Positions 8,804-17,366 of a DNA stretch of 64,000 nucleotides are shown here, one piece after another. Position numbers and translations under genes: made by a program. Position 1 is the first letter of the stretch. Every line of letters starts with the position of its first letter. The notes beneath the pieces are model-generated. The model was given only the letters and a program-made list of their open reading frames with translations, ran no database searches and was not told where the DNA came from. Origin of the DNA: Streptomyces flaveus (lineage in GTDB: Bacteria; Actinomycetota; Actinomycetes; Streptomycetales; Streptomycetaceae); contig NZ_BMPQ01000036.1 in the NCBI RefSeq assembly GCF_014647675.1, forward strand, positions 22,418 to 86,417, given 5' to 3'.

Positions 8804-8890
8804 GGGTGAGCGCGGCCGCCTTCAGGGTCAGCCGGTTGCCGACAAGGATGTAGTCCTTGCCGCTGACCAGCTTGGTCGTGCCGTGCTTGA
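8804..8890 (-). pseudogene. Relic of a CBM_X2 (Ig-like) cellulase module
   Basis: The minus strand reads KHGTTKLVSGKDYILVGNRLTLKAAALTR. This aligns with the X2 module of the intact GH5 at 32765 (SKLVAGRDYTVSGNKLTFTAKALTR). It has no start and is cut again after ALTR. The gene at 9212 stops inside the same module after NLNGATFKGLQ, so this relic is most likely its detached continuation, displaced by about 350 bp of unrelated sequence. Confidence 0.72.
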
Positions 8891-9211
8891 GAGCGTCTCT
8901 GGAACTCCTAAGGATCCTGGGTCATCGCGTGGCCCTGAGGGTGGAAGCGGTGACGAGCGCGGACGAGTCCGGGCCGATCCTTGGGTAGGGCCTGTGTGCG
9001 GCGTCACTGGCGGTGACGCGGTGCCGACGTCTGGACTGTGTCCGGATCTTTCGATTCGGGCACACCCTGGGATCGCCGCCCCGCCGGACGCTGAACCGAT
9101 CACCGCGGGTGAACCGCGATGTCAGTGGCGGGGACCGCGCGCATTTCGAGCACGCGGCGTGTATGTCGGGTAGAACGAGGGGCAGTCCATATGGTTACGC
9201 CCGAGCCGGAA
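8891..9211. other. Unassigned segment interrupting the GH5 X2 module
   Basis: Non-coding DNA separates the truncated GH5 gene from its X2 relic. No convincing gene is visible on either strand. The two junction regions contain loosely matching inverted sequence (CTCCTAAGGATCC near 8906, and GGCTTAGGGATGCC read on the minus strand near 9236). A small miniature element or IS remnant is therefore possible but unproven. Confidence 0.4.
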
Positions 9212-10498
9212 TCAGCTTTCCGCGGCATCCCTAAGCCAATCGCCGCACCGTTGAAGACCCTTGAAGGTGGCTCCGTTCAGATTCAGGGTGAGCGTACGGT
9301 CCTTGACGCGGCCGGACTTCGGCACGAAGACGTTGTCCGTGGAAGCGGTTGCCGAGCGCGTGGTCCAGCTCGACTTGATCTGGCCGTACATCCCGGCGTC
9401 CTTCCACCGCAGCTTGTCGCGGTCGAAGAAGGCGCCGTTGTCCCACAGGACGGTGGTGACCTTGTTGGTGCGGGCGGTGTGGCCGAACGCCTCGAAGTAC
9501 TTCTGCATCTCGCCGCGTTCCACGGCGCCGGGGCCGTGGTCGTAGCCGAGCAGACCGTACTCGCCGATGACGACGGGGATGTTCTTGGCGACGAAGGTGT
9601 CATGTATCCGCTTGAAGGTCTGGCTCAGGTCTTTCTGAACCGTGGCGTCGAAGCGGGTCGTGCCGGCGACGTTCACGCTGAACGGGAAGTAGCCGTAGTA
9701 GTGCACGGTGGCGATCAGCCGTGGGTCGCGCAGCGACTTGATCGTGGTAGCGAGGTTGTTCATCAGCCGCTGGTCCGGTGTGCAGACCTCGGTGGGCAGC
9801 ATGAGCAGGCGCTTGGTGTTGTTGCCGCCCGACTTGCGCACGATGCTGTGGAACGACTTGTTGAGTTCGTTGAGCAGTTCGGCCTTCTGCGCGGCATCGG
9901 CTTGCTCGAACTGGGGCTCGTTGACGCTCTCGAAGACCAGCTTGGCGGACTCGTTCTTGAACGTGGCGGCGATCTGGGTCCAGGTGGCGTTGAAGCGGGC
10001 GAGCACCTTGTCGTGGTCGGTGGACATCGAGTCGGCCCACTGCCAGGAGTCGTGGTGGATGTCGATGATCACGTAGAAGCCGCTGTCGAGCGCCTGGTCG
10101 ACCACTTGCTTGACTCGCTTCAAGTACGCCGGATCGATGGTGTAGTTCGGCGCCGCTCCCTGGTGGTCGGTCCAGGTCACGGGGACGCGGATGCTGTTGA
10201 AGCCCTGGGAGCGGACCTTGTCCAGCAGGGCCTTGGTGGTGCGGGGCTGGCCCCACGAGGTCTCGTCCGGGATGGCGTCCAGACTGTTGCCGAGGTTCCA
10301 GCCCGGCTGCATCGCGGCCACGGCGGACATCGCGTTGCCGGGAACCGGGGCCGCGGCCGCCTCGGGCCGGGCGTCGTCACCGAACGTCCCGAAGACCGCG
10401 CCGTAGGCGAGAACGCCCGCGGCTGCCAGCGCCAGCGGCGTACCCACTGCCAGCCGAAGGTTGCGTCGGCGGTGCTGTGGGGCCTGCTGCTTCTTCAT
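9212..10498 (-). CDS. GH5 endoglucanase, truncated C-terminus
   Basis: A 428-residue protein. Residues about 15-38 are a hydrophobic signal or anchor after a basic N-tail. Residues 55-385 are a GH5 (beta/alpha)8 domain closely related to the enzyme at 32765. The acid/base is Glu194 in SVNEP, the nucleophile is Glu313 in IGEYG, and HHD and VHYYG line the active site. The intact relative continues into X2 and CBM46 modules. Here the frame leaves the X2 module after NLNGATFKGL and ends 14 residues later, and the missing part survives at 8804-8890. The catalytic domain looks complete, so activity on soluble beta-glucan is possible but binding modules are lost. Its leader resembles that of the expansin at 18371. 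Confidence 0.87.
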   Translation of the reverse strand: MKKQQAPQHRRRNLRLAVGTPLALAAAGVLAYGAVFGTFGDDARPEAAAAPVPGNAMSAVAAMQPGWNLGNSLDAIPDETSWGQPRTTKALLDKVRSQGFNSIRVPVTWTDHQGAAPNYTIDPAYLKRVKQVVDQALDSGFYVIIDIHHDSWQWADSMSTDHDKVLARFNATWTQIAATFKNESAKLVFESVNEPQFEQADAAQKAELLNELNKSFHSIVRKSGGNNTKRLLMLPTEVCTPDQRLMNNLATTIKSLRDPRLIATVHYYGYFPFSVNVAGTTRFDATVQKDLSQTFKRIHDTFVAKNIPVVIGEYGLLGYDHGPGAVERGEMQKYFEAFGHTARTNKVTTVLWDNGAFFDRDKLRWKDAGMYGQIKSSWTTRSATASTDNVFVPKSGRVKDRTLTLNLNGATFKGLQRCGDWLRDAAES

Positions 10499-10663
10499 TG
10501 CTCATCCGTTCTGGAAGATCGAGCCGGTGTCTCCCCTCAGTTGCCGACGATGGTCGGGAGGTTGTCGACCTTCACAGGAGATACACAGATCCGCCCGCCC
10601 TCGGCCGACCCGGCCCAGGAGTGTCACAGCAGTCGGCGCAGCAGCGGTCGGGATCGGCTGAAC

Positions 10664-10700
10664 GCACCGGGGGACGGGCCCTTGGTCCGTCCCCCGGTGC
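10664..10700. terminator. Perfect 14-bp hairpin terminator
   Basis: The arms GCACCGGGGGACGG and CCGTCCCCCGGTGC pair perfectly around a nine-base loop. It lies 47 bp beyond the stop of the CitE-like gene, so it probably ends the CoA-transferase/lyase operon. It could also block read-through toward the GH5 promoter. Confidence 0.75.
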
Positions 10701-10746
10701 ATGCCGAGCGAAGGTGTCGGCCCCGGCGACACCCGCCGGCCGGCGG

Positions 10747-11784
10747 TCAGACCGAGCGAGGGTGAGTGTCCGTCAGGGGACGCTGAACGTCACAGGCTCG
10801 CGGCCTCGACGCGGAACTCGTACGCGTCACGCGAACCTGCGCCCCGTGTCGTTCGAGCACAAGGCGGGCCGTACGGGCCATGGCCTCGTCGACCATCTCA
10901 CCTTGGAAGGTCACGGCGCCCGTCCCTTCTCCCTGTGCCGCCTCGACCGCCGCGATCAGCTCTGCGCAGCGGGCGAGCTCGGCGGAGCCGGGAGAGAACA
11001 CCTCGTTGATCACGGGGACATGGGAGGGATGGATCGCCATCATGCCCTCATAGCCGAGGGAGCGGTTCTGTTCGGCGAAGGCGCGTAGCCCCGGCAGGTC
11101 GGTGATGCGTGTCCACAATCCGCTGACCGGGCACGGCACTCCGGCTGCCCTGGCGTCCAGCAGAACGCGGGAGCGCAGTGCCGCCGTTTCGGTTCCCTCC
11201 GGGCTCCATCGGTAGCCGACGGCGCGTTCCACGTCGCCGCCGGGGGCGGTGAGAGCGCCCAAGTAGGCGATGCGCGAGGCGGCTCGGGCGATGTCGTAGG
11301 CCTCGCGCAGGCCACGCGCTGTCTCCAGCAGGGGCACCAGAGCGATGTGTCCCGGCGGCAGGCCCTGTTCCTGTTCGCACCAGGCCAGCAGCCGGTCGGC
11401 AAGCTTCACGTCCTGGACGCAGCGGACCTTGGGAAGGACGACACCGGCGAGTCCGGGCCGTACGACCGCCCGTAGTTCCTCGGCCCCCGCCCAGTTGTCC
11501 AGCGGGTTGACACGGACGAACAGTGCCATCCGTTCCGCCTGCTCGGCGGACGTGGCGGCGGTCCGTGCGACGGCGTCGGCCACCTGCGCGCGGGCGGTGA
11601 GTTTGTCCGCGGTTGGCACCGCGTCTTCCAGGTCGAGGATGGCCGCGTCGGCGCCCGCCGCCCGGGCCTTGGGCAGCCAGTCGGTTCTGGTGCCGGGGAC
11701 GAAGAGCAGTGAGCGCAGCGGGGGCCGGTCGACCACTCCCGCGTCCACCTCGGCAGGCTTGTCCGAAGGCTCCTCAGATGACAT
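10747..11784 (-). CDS. CitE-like beta-hydroxyacyl-CoA lyase (HpcH/HpaI family)
   Basis: A 345-residue TIM-barrel protein. Landmarks are RSLLFVPGTRTDWLPKARAAGADAAILDLEDAV (start of the CitE fold, with a metal-binding acidic pair), RVNPLDN, VLPKVR, PLLETARG and GYEGMMAIHPSHV. Family members (CitE, malyl-/citramalyl-CoA lyases) cleave hydroxyacyl-CoA thioesters to an acyl-CoA plus glyoxylate, pyruvate or oxaloacetate. It overlaps the CoA-transferase gene by 11 bp, indicating coupled translation. Together they would activate and then split a hydroxy-dicarboxylate or tricarboxylate. The exact acid is not determined. Confidence 0.88.
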   Translation of the reverse strand: MSSEEPSDKPAEVDAGVVDRPPLRSLLFVPGTRTDWLPKARAAGADAAILDLEDAVPTADKLTARAQVADAVARTAATSAEQAERMALFVRVNPLDNWAGAEELRAVVRPGLAGVVLPKVRCVQDVKLADRLLAWCEQEQGLPPGHIALVPLLETARGLREAYDIARAASRIAYLGALTAPGGDVERAVGYRWSPEGTETAALRSRVLLDARAAGVPCPVSGLWTRITDLPGLRAFAEQNRSLGYEGMMAIHPSHVPVINEVFSPGSAELARCAELIAAVEAAQGEGTGAVTFQGEMVDEAMARTARLVLERHGAQVRVTRTSSASRPRACDVQRPLTDTHPRSV

Positions 11785-12991
11785 CGCTCTTCTCCAGGTC
11801 GGTCAGTTCGTCCGCGCTGAGTCCGAGCCACTGCCCGTAGACCAGGTGGTTGTCCTGCCCGAGGGCGGGCCCCGTCCGCCAGACCCGCCCGGGGCGCTGC
11901 CGGAAGTGCGGGATCACCGCCTGCATACGTACCGGGCCGAGATCGGGGTCATCGACGGTGACGATGTCTTCGCGTTCGGCGTACACGGGGTCGGCGGCGA
12001 TGTCCGCGGCGTCGAACACCCGTGAGGCCACGACTTCGGCACGGGCGAACTCCTCCAGGCACTCTCCGGTGGCACGCTCCGCCACCCAGTTCCGCAGGCC
12101 CACGTCCAACTGTTCGCGCCGGTCGTACTGTTGCTGAGCCGTGGCGAACTCCTCCTCGGGGAGCCCCAGCAGGCGGGCGATGTTGCGGACCGAGCGCAGC
12201 GTCGCGGAGGTCACCGTGATCCACTCGCCGTCGCGGGAGCGGTAGGTGTTGATCACGGCCCCCGGGGCGACCGCCAACTGGTTGCCGGAGCGTTCGGGTA
12301 CTCGTCCCAACTGGTCGTGGACGATGACCTGCCACTCGACCAGACGGAACAGGGACTCGAAGAGAGCGAGGTCGATCCACTCGCCGTCGAACCCGGGGTC
12401 GTGGTCGCGGCGGTGGAGGGCGGCGAGGACGGCGTAGGCGCCCATCAGGCCGGTCACGGCGTCGCCGTGCGAGAAGCCGGTGTGCACGGGCGGGCCGTCG
12501 GGAAAGCCGGTCAGGTGGACGACTCCGCTGCGCGCCTCACCCACCTTGCCGAAGCCGGGGGCGTCCGCCTGTGACGAGGTGGCGCCGAAGCCGGAGATCT
12601 GCAGCAGTACGGCCCGGGGGTTGATCCGGTGCACGGAGTCCCAGTCGAGTCCCCAGCTGCGCAGGCGTCCGGCGCGCAGGGTGACGATGACGACGTCCGC
12701 CCAGGCGACGAGCCGGTGGGCGACGAGTCGGCCGGCCTCGTGGTGCAGATCGAGGGTGACCGAGCGTTTGTTGCGGCCGGCGACCTTGAACCACAGGGGG
12801 ACACCGTCGCGTTGGGGCCCCATGGCGCGGGCCGCGTCTCCGGCGCCGGGGGGTTCTACGTGTACGACGTCGGCCCCTTGGTCGGCGAGCATCGAGCCCG
12901 CCAGCGGACCGGCGACCACATGGGCGAACTCGACCACTTTCAGCCCGTGCAACTGCCCGCTTCCGGTGGTGTTCCGCTCGTCGTCCGACAC
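11774..12991 (-). CDS. Family III (CaiB/BaiF) CoA-transferase
   Basis: A 405-residue protein of the formyl-CoA transferase/CaiB class. It shows LKVVEFAHVVAGPLAGSMLADQGADVVHVEPPGAGD at the N-terminus, RNKRSVTLDLHHEAGR, and GFSHGDAVTGL, where the Asp is the expected catalytic carboxylate that forms the acyl anhydride. The start is GTG. It moves CoA between carboxylates, for example from succinyl-CoA to an organic acid. It comes first in a two-gene operon with the CitE-like lyase. A LysR-type palindrome lies about 140 bp upstream. Malate, citramalate, citrate and itaconate routes use this enzyme pair; no hydratase is present, so a hydroxy acid is favoured over itaconate. Confidence 0.9.
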   Translation of the reverse strand: MSDDERNTTGSGQLHGLKVVEFAHVVAGPLAGSMLADQGADVVHVEPPGAGDAARAMGPQRDGVPLWFKVAGRNKRSVTLDLHHEAGRLVAHRLVAWADVVIVTLRAGRLRSWGLDWDSVHRINPRAVLLQISGFGATSSQADAPGFGKVGEARSGVVHLTGFPDGPPVHTGFSHGDAVTGLMGAYAVLAALHRRDHDPGFDGEWIDLALFESLFRLVEWQVIVHDQLGRVPERSGNQLAVAPGAVINTYRSRDGEWITVTSATLRSVRNIARLLGLPEEEFATAQQQYDRREQLDVGLRNWVAERATGECLEEFARAEVVASRVFDAADIAADPVYAEREDIVTVDDPDLGPVRMQAVIPHFRQRPGRVWRTGPALGQDNHLVYGQWLGLSADELTDLEKSDVI

Positions 12992-13127
12992 CGATGCGCT
13001 CCTTTGCCCTGCCGTTCCGCGTGGGTCCCGACAGCGTCGTCCGCGTTGGTGCGGCGCGGCCGTCGCCGTTGTCCTCAGACTGCCGGAGCGGAGAAATGCC
13101 TGTCGAGCAACAGAAGGCCATCAATCC

Positions 13128-13142
13128 ATGCGAAGAACGCAT
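13128..13142. promoter_or_regulatory. LysR-type box upstream of the CoA-transferase operon
   Basis: ATGCG-AAGAA-CGCAT is a perfect 5+5 dyad that fits the T-N11-A consensus of LysR-type regulators. An identical dyad with a different spacer sits at 14130 between lysR and the transporter. It lies about 137 bp upstream of the CoA-transferase start. Confidence 0.65.
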
Positions 13143-13168
13143 GAATGAGGGAGGGTCGGTACGCGGCC

Positions 13169-14095
13169 TCAAGCCCACGAAACCCCGGACGGAAGTGGAC
13201 GCCCCTGGAGGCGGAACTCTTCGAGCGTCTCCAGGAACCGCTCCGTCACGGTCGGGAGCGTTCGCCGTGCGCGCAGCGCGATGTCCAGGCGCCGGTCCAC
13301 CACGGGGTCCACCAGAGGGCGGCAGACGACAGGGCCGGCACCCATGAGCGGGAGTACGAGGGCGGGCATCGCCGACACCCCGAGGCCGGCGGTCACCAGT
13401 CCGCCCACGGTCGCGATACTGCCCGCCTCGGCCGCCGGTACCGCGTGCGCGTCGATCTGGGCGAACGCCGCGTCGGTGAGCCGGCGCACGCTCGAGTCGC
13501 GCCCGACGGCCAGGAACGGCTGACGAGCCAGGTCGTCCCAGGCGATCTCGTGGCGGTCCGCGAGCGGGTGGCCTTCCGGCAGCACCGCGACGAAGCGGTC
13601 CCTGACCAGGGGGCGGTGCTCCAACTGCTCCGGCGGGTTACCGACGGTGGTGATCGCGAAGTCGGCGTCGCCGGACAGGACCCGGTCCAGTACCGACCGC
13701 TCCAGGCCGTCGAGGAGTCGTACCGCCACCTGTGGCCGCCGCTCGCGGAAGTCGGAGATCACCTGCGGCAGGAGCACCGCGGCGACGGAGGGAAGGGTGG
13801 CCACGGCGACCGTTCCCGACTCGCCGAGCAGGTATCGCCCGAGCTCCTTCATGCCCGCCCGGTGAGCGGTGACGATCTGCTCGGCGACACGCAGGGCCTC
13901 GACGCCCGCCGCGGTCAACTGCACGTTACGGGTGTCCCGTTCGAGGAGTTGCACGCCGAGCTGTCGCTCCAGATCCGCGACCGCGCGGCTGAGCGAGGAC
14001 TGGGACACGTGCATCTCCGCGGCGGCCGCGGTGAAGCTCGCGGCCCGGGCGACGGCCGCGTACGCCGCCAGTTGACGCAGGGTGGTGGCCTCCAT
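13169..14095 (-). CDS. LysR-family transcriptional regulator
   Basis: A 308-residue protein. Residues 1-60 are the HTH (LRQLAAYAAVARAASFTAAAAEMHVSQSSLSRAVADLERQLG), and residues about 90-295 are the periplasmic-binding-like effector domain. It is divergent from the CitMHS transporter and transcribed toward the CoA-transferase operon. The two matching T-N11-A dyads at 13128 and 14130 flank it, so it probably controls both the transporter and the CoA-transferase/lyase genes in response to the imported acid. Confidence 0.92.
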   Translation of the reverse strand: MEATTLRQLAAYAAVARAASFTAAAAEMHVSQSSLSRAVADLERQLGVQLLERDTRNVQLTAAGVEALRVAEQIVTAHRAGMKELGRYLLGESGTVAVATLPSVAAVLLPQVISDFRERRPQVAVRLLDGLERSVLDRVLSGDADFAITTVGNPPEQLEHRPLVRDRFVAVLPEGHPLADRHEIAWDDLARQPFLAVGRDSSVRRLTDAAFAQIDAHAVPAAEAGSIATVGGLVTAGLGVSAMPALVLPLMGAGPVVCRPLVDPVVDRRLDIALRARRTLPTVTERFLETLEEFRLQGRPLPSGVSWA

Positions 14096-14129
14096 GGCCG
14101 ACGAGCATAAGGCTCGCCCACTTGAATTG

Positions 14130-14144
14130 ATGCGCTTAACGCAT
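14130..14144. promoter_or_regulatory. LysR-type box in the lysR/citMHS divergent region
   Basis: ATGCG-CTTAA-CGCAT has the same arms as the box at 13128. It lies 34 bp upstream of the LysR start and 124 bp upstream of the transporter start, the usual position for autoregulation and divergent activation. Confidence 0.7.
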
Positions 14145-14268
14145 GGACAGATCTCGGTTTGATGCTGGACACCGATCCGCCGGTGCTCCGAAACTCTCGC
14201 GTAACACCTCGGCCTGCCTCCCCCGCCCAGCCCCGCCGAGGGCCGTCCCCGAGAAAGCGAGCGCCGCC

Positions 14269-15717
14269 ATGCTGGCAGCCCTGGGCTTCGCCACGATCGC
14301 CGTCTTACTGCTGCTCACCATGACCAAACGCGCCTCGGTACTGGTCGCTCTGATCCTGCTTCCGGTGCTGGCGGCGCTCATCGGCGGATTCGCGGGCGAT
14401 CTGGGCGAGTTGATACTCGATGGACTTTCCAAGGTGGCCCCCACCGGCATCATGATCGCCTTCGCGGTCCTGTACTTCAGCCTGATGGTGGACGCCGGGC
14501 TCTTCGACCCCCTGATCCGCGGTCTGTTGCGAGTGGCGCAGGGCGACCCGTTGCGGATCACCGTCGCCACGGCCGTCCTCACCCTGTGCGTGGCCCTGGA
14601 CGGCGACGGCGCTTCCACCTTCCTCATCACCGTCTCCGCACTGCTGCCGGTCTACAAGAGGCTCGGCATGAACCCCCTGGTGCTGTCCGGAGTGGTCTGC
14701 CTGGGCGCGGGCGTGATGAACATGGTCCCCTGGGGTGGCCCGACCGTACGCGCCATGGCGGCGCTGAAGCTGGACAGTTCCGAGGTCTTCAACCCCGTGC
14801 TGCCCGCGATGGGCTTCGGTGTCGCCTGGGTGCTGCTGGCCTCCTACCTGCTCGGCCGCCGGGAGCGCAACCGTCTTGCCGCGCTGTCCCCGCAGGGTCC
14901 GGCCACGGACGTGCGCGAGGGCGAGGACGAGCGGGACGACCGTGAACCCGCCGCTTCGACGACGGTCCCGGCGACCACGGAATCCGAGTCGAGCCGGCAC
15001 GCCACTCCCACGACGGCTGACGGGGAGCGTCAGGCCCTCCGTGCTCCCGGGGACGGGCCCGGCACCGTCCGGGTCCCGCCGCTGCCGCGGACCCGGCGGA
15101 CCTGGCTGAACGTCTTCAATCTCCTGCTCACCATCACCCTCGTGGTCTGCCTGATCCAGGAAGTGATGCCGCTTCCGGTGCTGTTCGTCCTCGGGTTCGC
15201 GATCGCGCTGCTGGTCAACCACCCCACCTGGGAACAGCAACAGGCGCTGCTCGACAAGCACGCCAAGAGCGTGGTCCTCGTCACCACGATGATCTTCGCG
15301 GCCGGCGTCCTCACCGGGATCCTCACCGGCACCAAAATGATCGACGAGATGGCCGAGGCGCTCGTCTCCGTCGTCCCCGACTCCTTCGGCTCGCACCTGC
15401 CCGTCGCGGTGGCCGTCACCGGCATGCCGCTGAGCCTGGTCTTCACTCCGGACGCCTACTACTTCGGCGTACTGCCCGTACTCGCCGAGACCGCGCAGGG
15501 CTTCGGTACGGACCCGGCCGAGGTCGCCAGGGCCGCCATTCTCGGCCAGATGACCACGGGGTTCCCGCTCAGTCCGCTCACCGCGTCCACGTTCATCCTG
15601 GTCGGCATGAGCGGTGTGTCGCTCGGCGAACACCAGCGCTTCATCTTCCGCTGGGCCTTCGCCACCACGCTGGTCATGACCGCCGGCGCCCTGCTGACCG
15701 GTGCGTTCCCCCTGTGA
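14269..15717 (+). CDS. CitMHS-family organic acid (citrate-metal type) transporter
   Basis: A 482-residue membrane protein with two hydrophobic halves separated by a long polar loop (residues about 210-285, Glu/Thr/Pro-rich). TIAVLLLLTMTKRASVLVALILLPV at the start, LDGDGASTFLIT and NMVPWGGPTVRA in the first half, and FTPDAYYFGVLPVLAE in the second are hallmarks of CitMHS/CitM transporters. These import citrate or related acids, often complexed with divalent metal. The ATG at 14269 was chosen: the upstream extension is not hydrophobic, and GAGAAAG lies eight bases before it. It is divergent from lysR and shares its operator. Confidence 0.9.
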   Translation: MLAALGFATIAVLLLLTMTKRASVLVALILLPVLAALIGGFAGDLGELILDGLSKVAPTGIMIAFAVLYFSLMVDAGLFDPLIRGLLRVAQGDPLRITVATAVLTLCVALDGDGASTFLITVSALLPVYKRLGMNPLVLSGVVCLGAGVMNMVPWGGPTVRAMAALKLDSSEVFNPVLPAMGFGVAWVLLASYLLGRRERNRLAALSPQGPATDVREGEDERDDREPAASTTVPATTESESSRHATPTTADGERQALRAPGDGPGTVRVPPLPRTRRTWLNVFNLLLTITLVVCLIQEVMPLPVLFVLGFAIALLVNHPTWEQQQALLDKHAKSVVLVTTMIFAAGVLTGILTGTKMIDEMAEALVSVVPDSFGSHLPVAVAVTGMPLSLVFTPDAYYFGVLPVLAETAQGFGTDPAEVARAAILGQMTTGFPLSPLTASTFILVGMSGVSLGEHQRFIFRWAFATTLVMTAGALLTGAFPL

Positions 15718-15850
15718 CCGGTGTCCCGGGCCTGAGCGGAGTCCCCGCCGGCCGCGGGCTCCCGGCAGCCACCGCACATGCCGCTCAGACCTCCAACGTG
15801 CCGCCCGCTTCCGGGAGTTGGTAGCAGGGCGAACACCTCCACACACACCA

Positions 15851-15869
15851 GGCACCCGGTCCGGGTGCC
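15851..15869. terminator. Hairpin after the transporter gene
   Basis: The arms GGCACCCG and CGGGTGCC pair around a three-base loop, 134 bp after the transporter stop and 26 bp before the esterase start. It may be a terminator of the transporter transcript or a structure in the esterase leader. Confidence 0.4.
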
Positions 15870-15894
15870 CCACCGACCGAGACGAGGACGACGC

Positions 15895-17292
15895 ATGAGA
15901 CGCATCACCAGACGTACGGCACTCGCAGTCACAGCAGGTGCGGTCGCGGCGCCGGCCGTGAGCACGGCAACCGCCTCGGCCGCCGACACCACGACAGCCA
16001 ACTCTCAAGGACGACAAGCGACTTCGGGGCGCAATCCGGTCCTGCGAACGGACCTCGTCACGCAGGTGACTCCGAGGAACAACTGGCTGGTGACAGCCAT
16101 CGCCCTCCAGTACTCGTATCGCCTTGACCTGCGCGGCGGGGTGGTCCCGCCCTCGGCCTTCCAGGTGAAGGCCACCGTGGGCGGGCAGACAGCGGCTCGC
16201 ACGGTGACCCGGGTCTACTCCAGCACCACCGCCGAGGTGGACGACCGATCTCGCCCAGGACGGCCGGGGGACCGCCTGATCATCGAACTCGACCCGAACG
16301 ACTCCAACGCGCGGGCCGCGGGCAGCACCGATCCCCTCCCTCTCGACCGCGCGTACTCCGTCAGACAGGTGGAGGACGTGCGCACCCCGGGAGGTGAACC
16401 CGTACTCAAGGCCGGTCCGTTCGCGAGCCGGAACGACGACGTCATCACTCCCGTGGTCGACGACTTCGCCGCCGGTTCCTTCACTGACTCCGCAGGTTTC
16501 GAACTGGACTTCCGGCTGTACCAGCCCGAGGGATTCGTACGGAACCCGCAGACGCGCAAGCGGTACCCACTCGTCGTCACCCTGCACGGCGGTGGCGAAG
16601 TCGCCGACAACAACATGACCCAGCTCACCTCCAACCGGATCGCGGTCACGTTCGCCAAACCCGAACGACAGCGCCGCGACCCCACGTTCGTCCTCTCGCC
16701 GCAGATCCCCCTGCCCCGTCCCATGGACGGACCGGACGGCACGGACTGGACCGACGCCAAGGTCCAGGCCGCTCTGATCGAACTCATCGACACCTTCGTG
16801 AGCGAGCACTCCCGAAACGTGGACACAGCCCGGCTCTATCTCGTCGGCCTGTCCTCAGGTGGGCGCGGTATCTACAGTCTGCTGGCGAAGCGACCCGAGG
16901 TGTTCGCGGCCGCCCTGCCCACGGCCGGGTGGGGCGACCCGGCCACCATGGACAGGATCACGCACATCCCGATCTGGGCCGACCACTCCGTCGACGACCC
17001 GGTCGTCCCCTACCGGGAGGGCCGATTCGGCAAGCCCGGCACCTGGACACTGATGAACGCGCTGGAGACCGCCGGCGCACGGGTCAGCCGTGGGGAGTGG
17101 GCCAACGATCTGCCGAAGGCTCAGTTCGAGGCCCGGTCCCGGGCGCTCCTACGGCAGGCCCGGGCCACGCGCAGCCACGTACTGTTCACGAGCTACACGC
17201 CCGGAACGACACCGGTGAACCCACACCTCTCATGGGCCCAGACCTACGAGAACGACGTGGTCATCGACTGGCTCTTCGAACAGTCCCGGTAG
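15895..17292 (+). CDS. Secreted esterase with N-terminal Ig-like domain
   Basis: A 465-residue protein. The first 29 residues are a twin-arginine signal (RRITRRTALAVTAGAVAAPAVSTATASA). Residues about 45-185 resemble the Ig-like domain placed before PHB-depolymerase-like esterases. The alpha/beta hydrolase follows, with VVTLHGGGEV, the nucleophile Ser in VGLSSGGRGIY, and an acid and base near WADHSVDDPVVPY and NPHLSW. The relatives are feruloyl, acetyl-xylan or polyester esterases. Within a cell-wall degradation island, removing ester groups from hemicellulose is the likely role. The ATG was chosen because the signal peptide begins there. Confidence 0.82.
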   Translation: MRRITRRTALAVTAGAVAAPAVSTATASAADTTTANSQGRQATSGRNPVLRTDLVTQVTPRNNWLVTAIALQYSYRLDLRGGVVPPSAFQVKATVGGQTAARTVTRVYSSTTAEVDDRSRPGRPGDRLIIELDPNDSNARAAGSTDPLPLDRAYSVRQVEDVRTPGGEPVLKAGPFASRNDDVITPVVDDFAAGSFTDSAGFELDFRLYQPEGFVRNPQTRKRYPLVVTLHGGGEVADNNMTQLTSNRIAVTFAKPERQRRDPTFVLSPQIPLPRPMDGPDGTDWTDAKVQAALIELIDTFVSEHSRNVDTARLYLVGLSSGGRGIYSLLAKRPEVFAAALPTAGWGDPATMDRITHIPIWADHSVDDPVVPYREGRFGKPGTWTLMNALETAGARVSRGEWANDLPKAQFEARSRALLRQARATRSHVLFTSYTPGTTPVNPHLSWAQTYENDVVIDWLFEQSR

Positions 17293-17366
17293 CCGCCGCA
17301 CACGGCACCCCTTCGCGCACTCCACTGTCCGGTTACCGCACTCTCACGCTATCCGGAGGTAAATCA

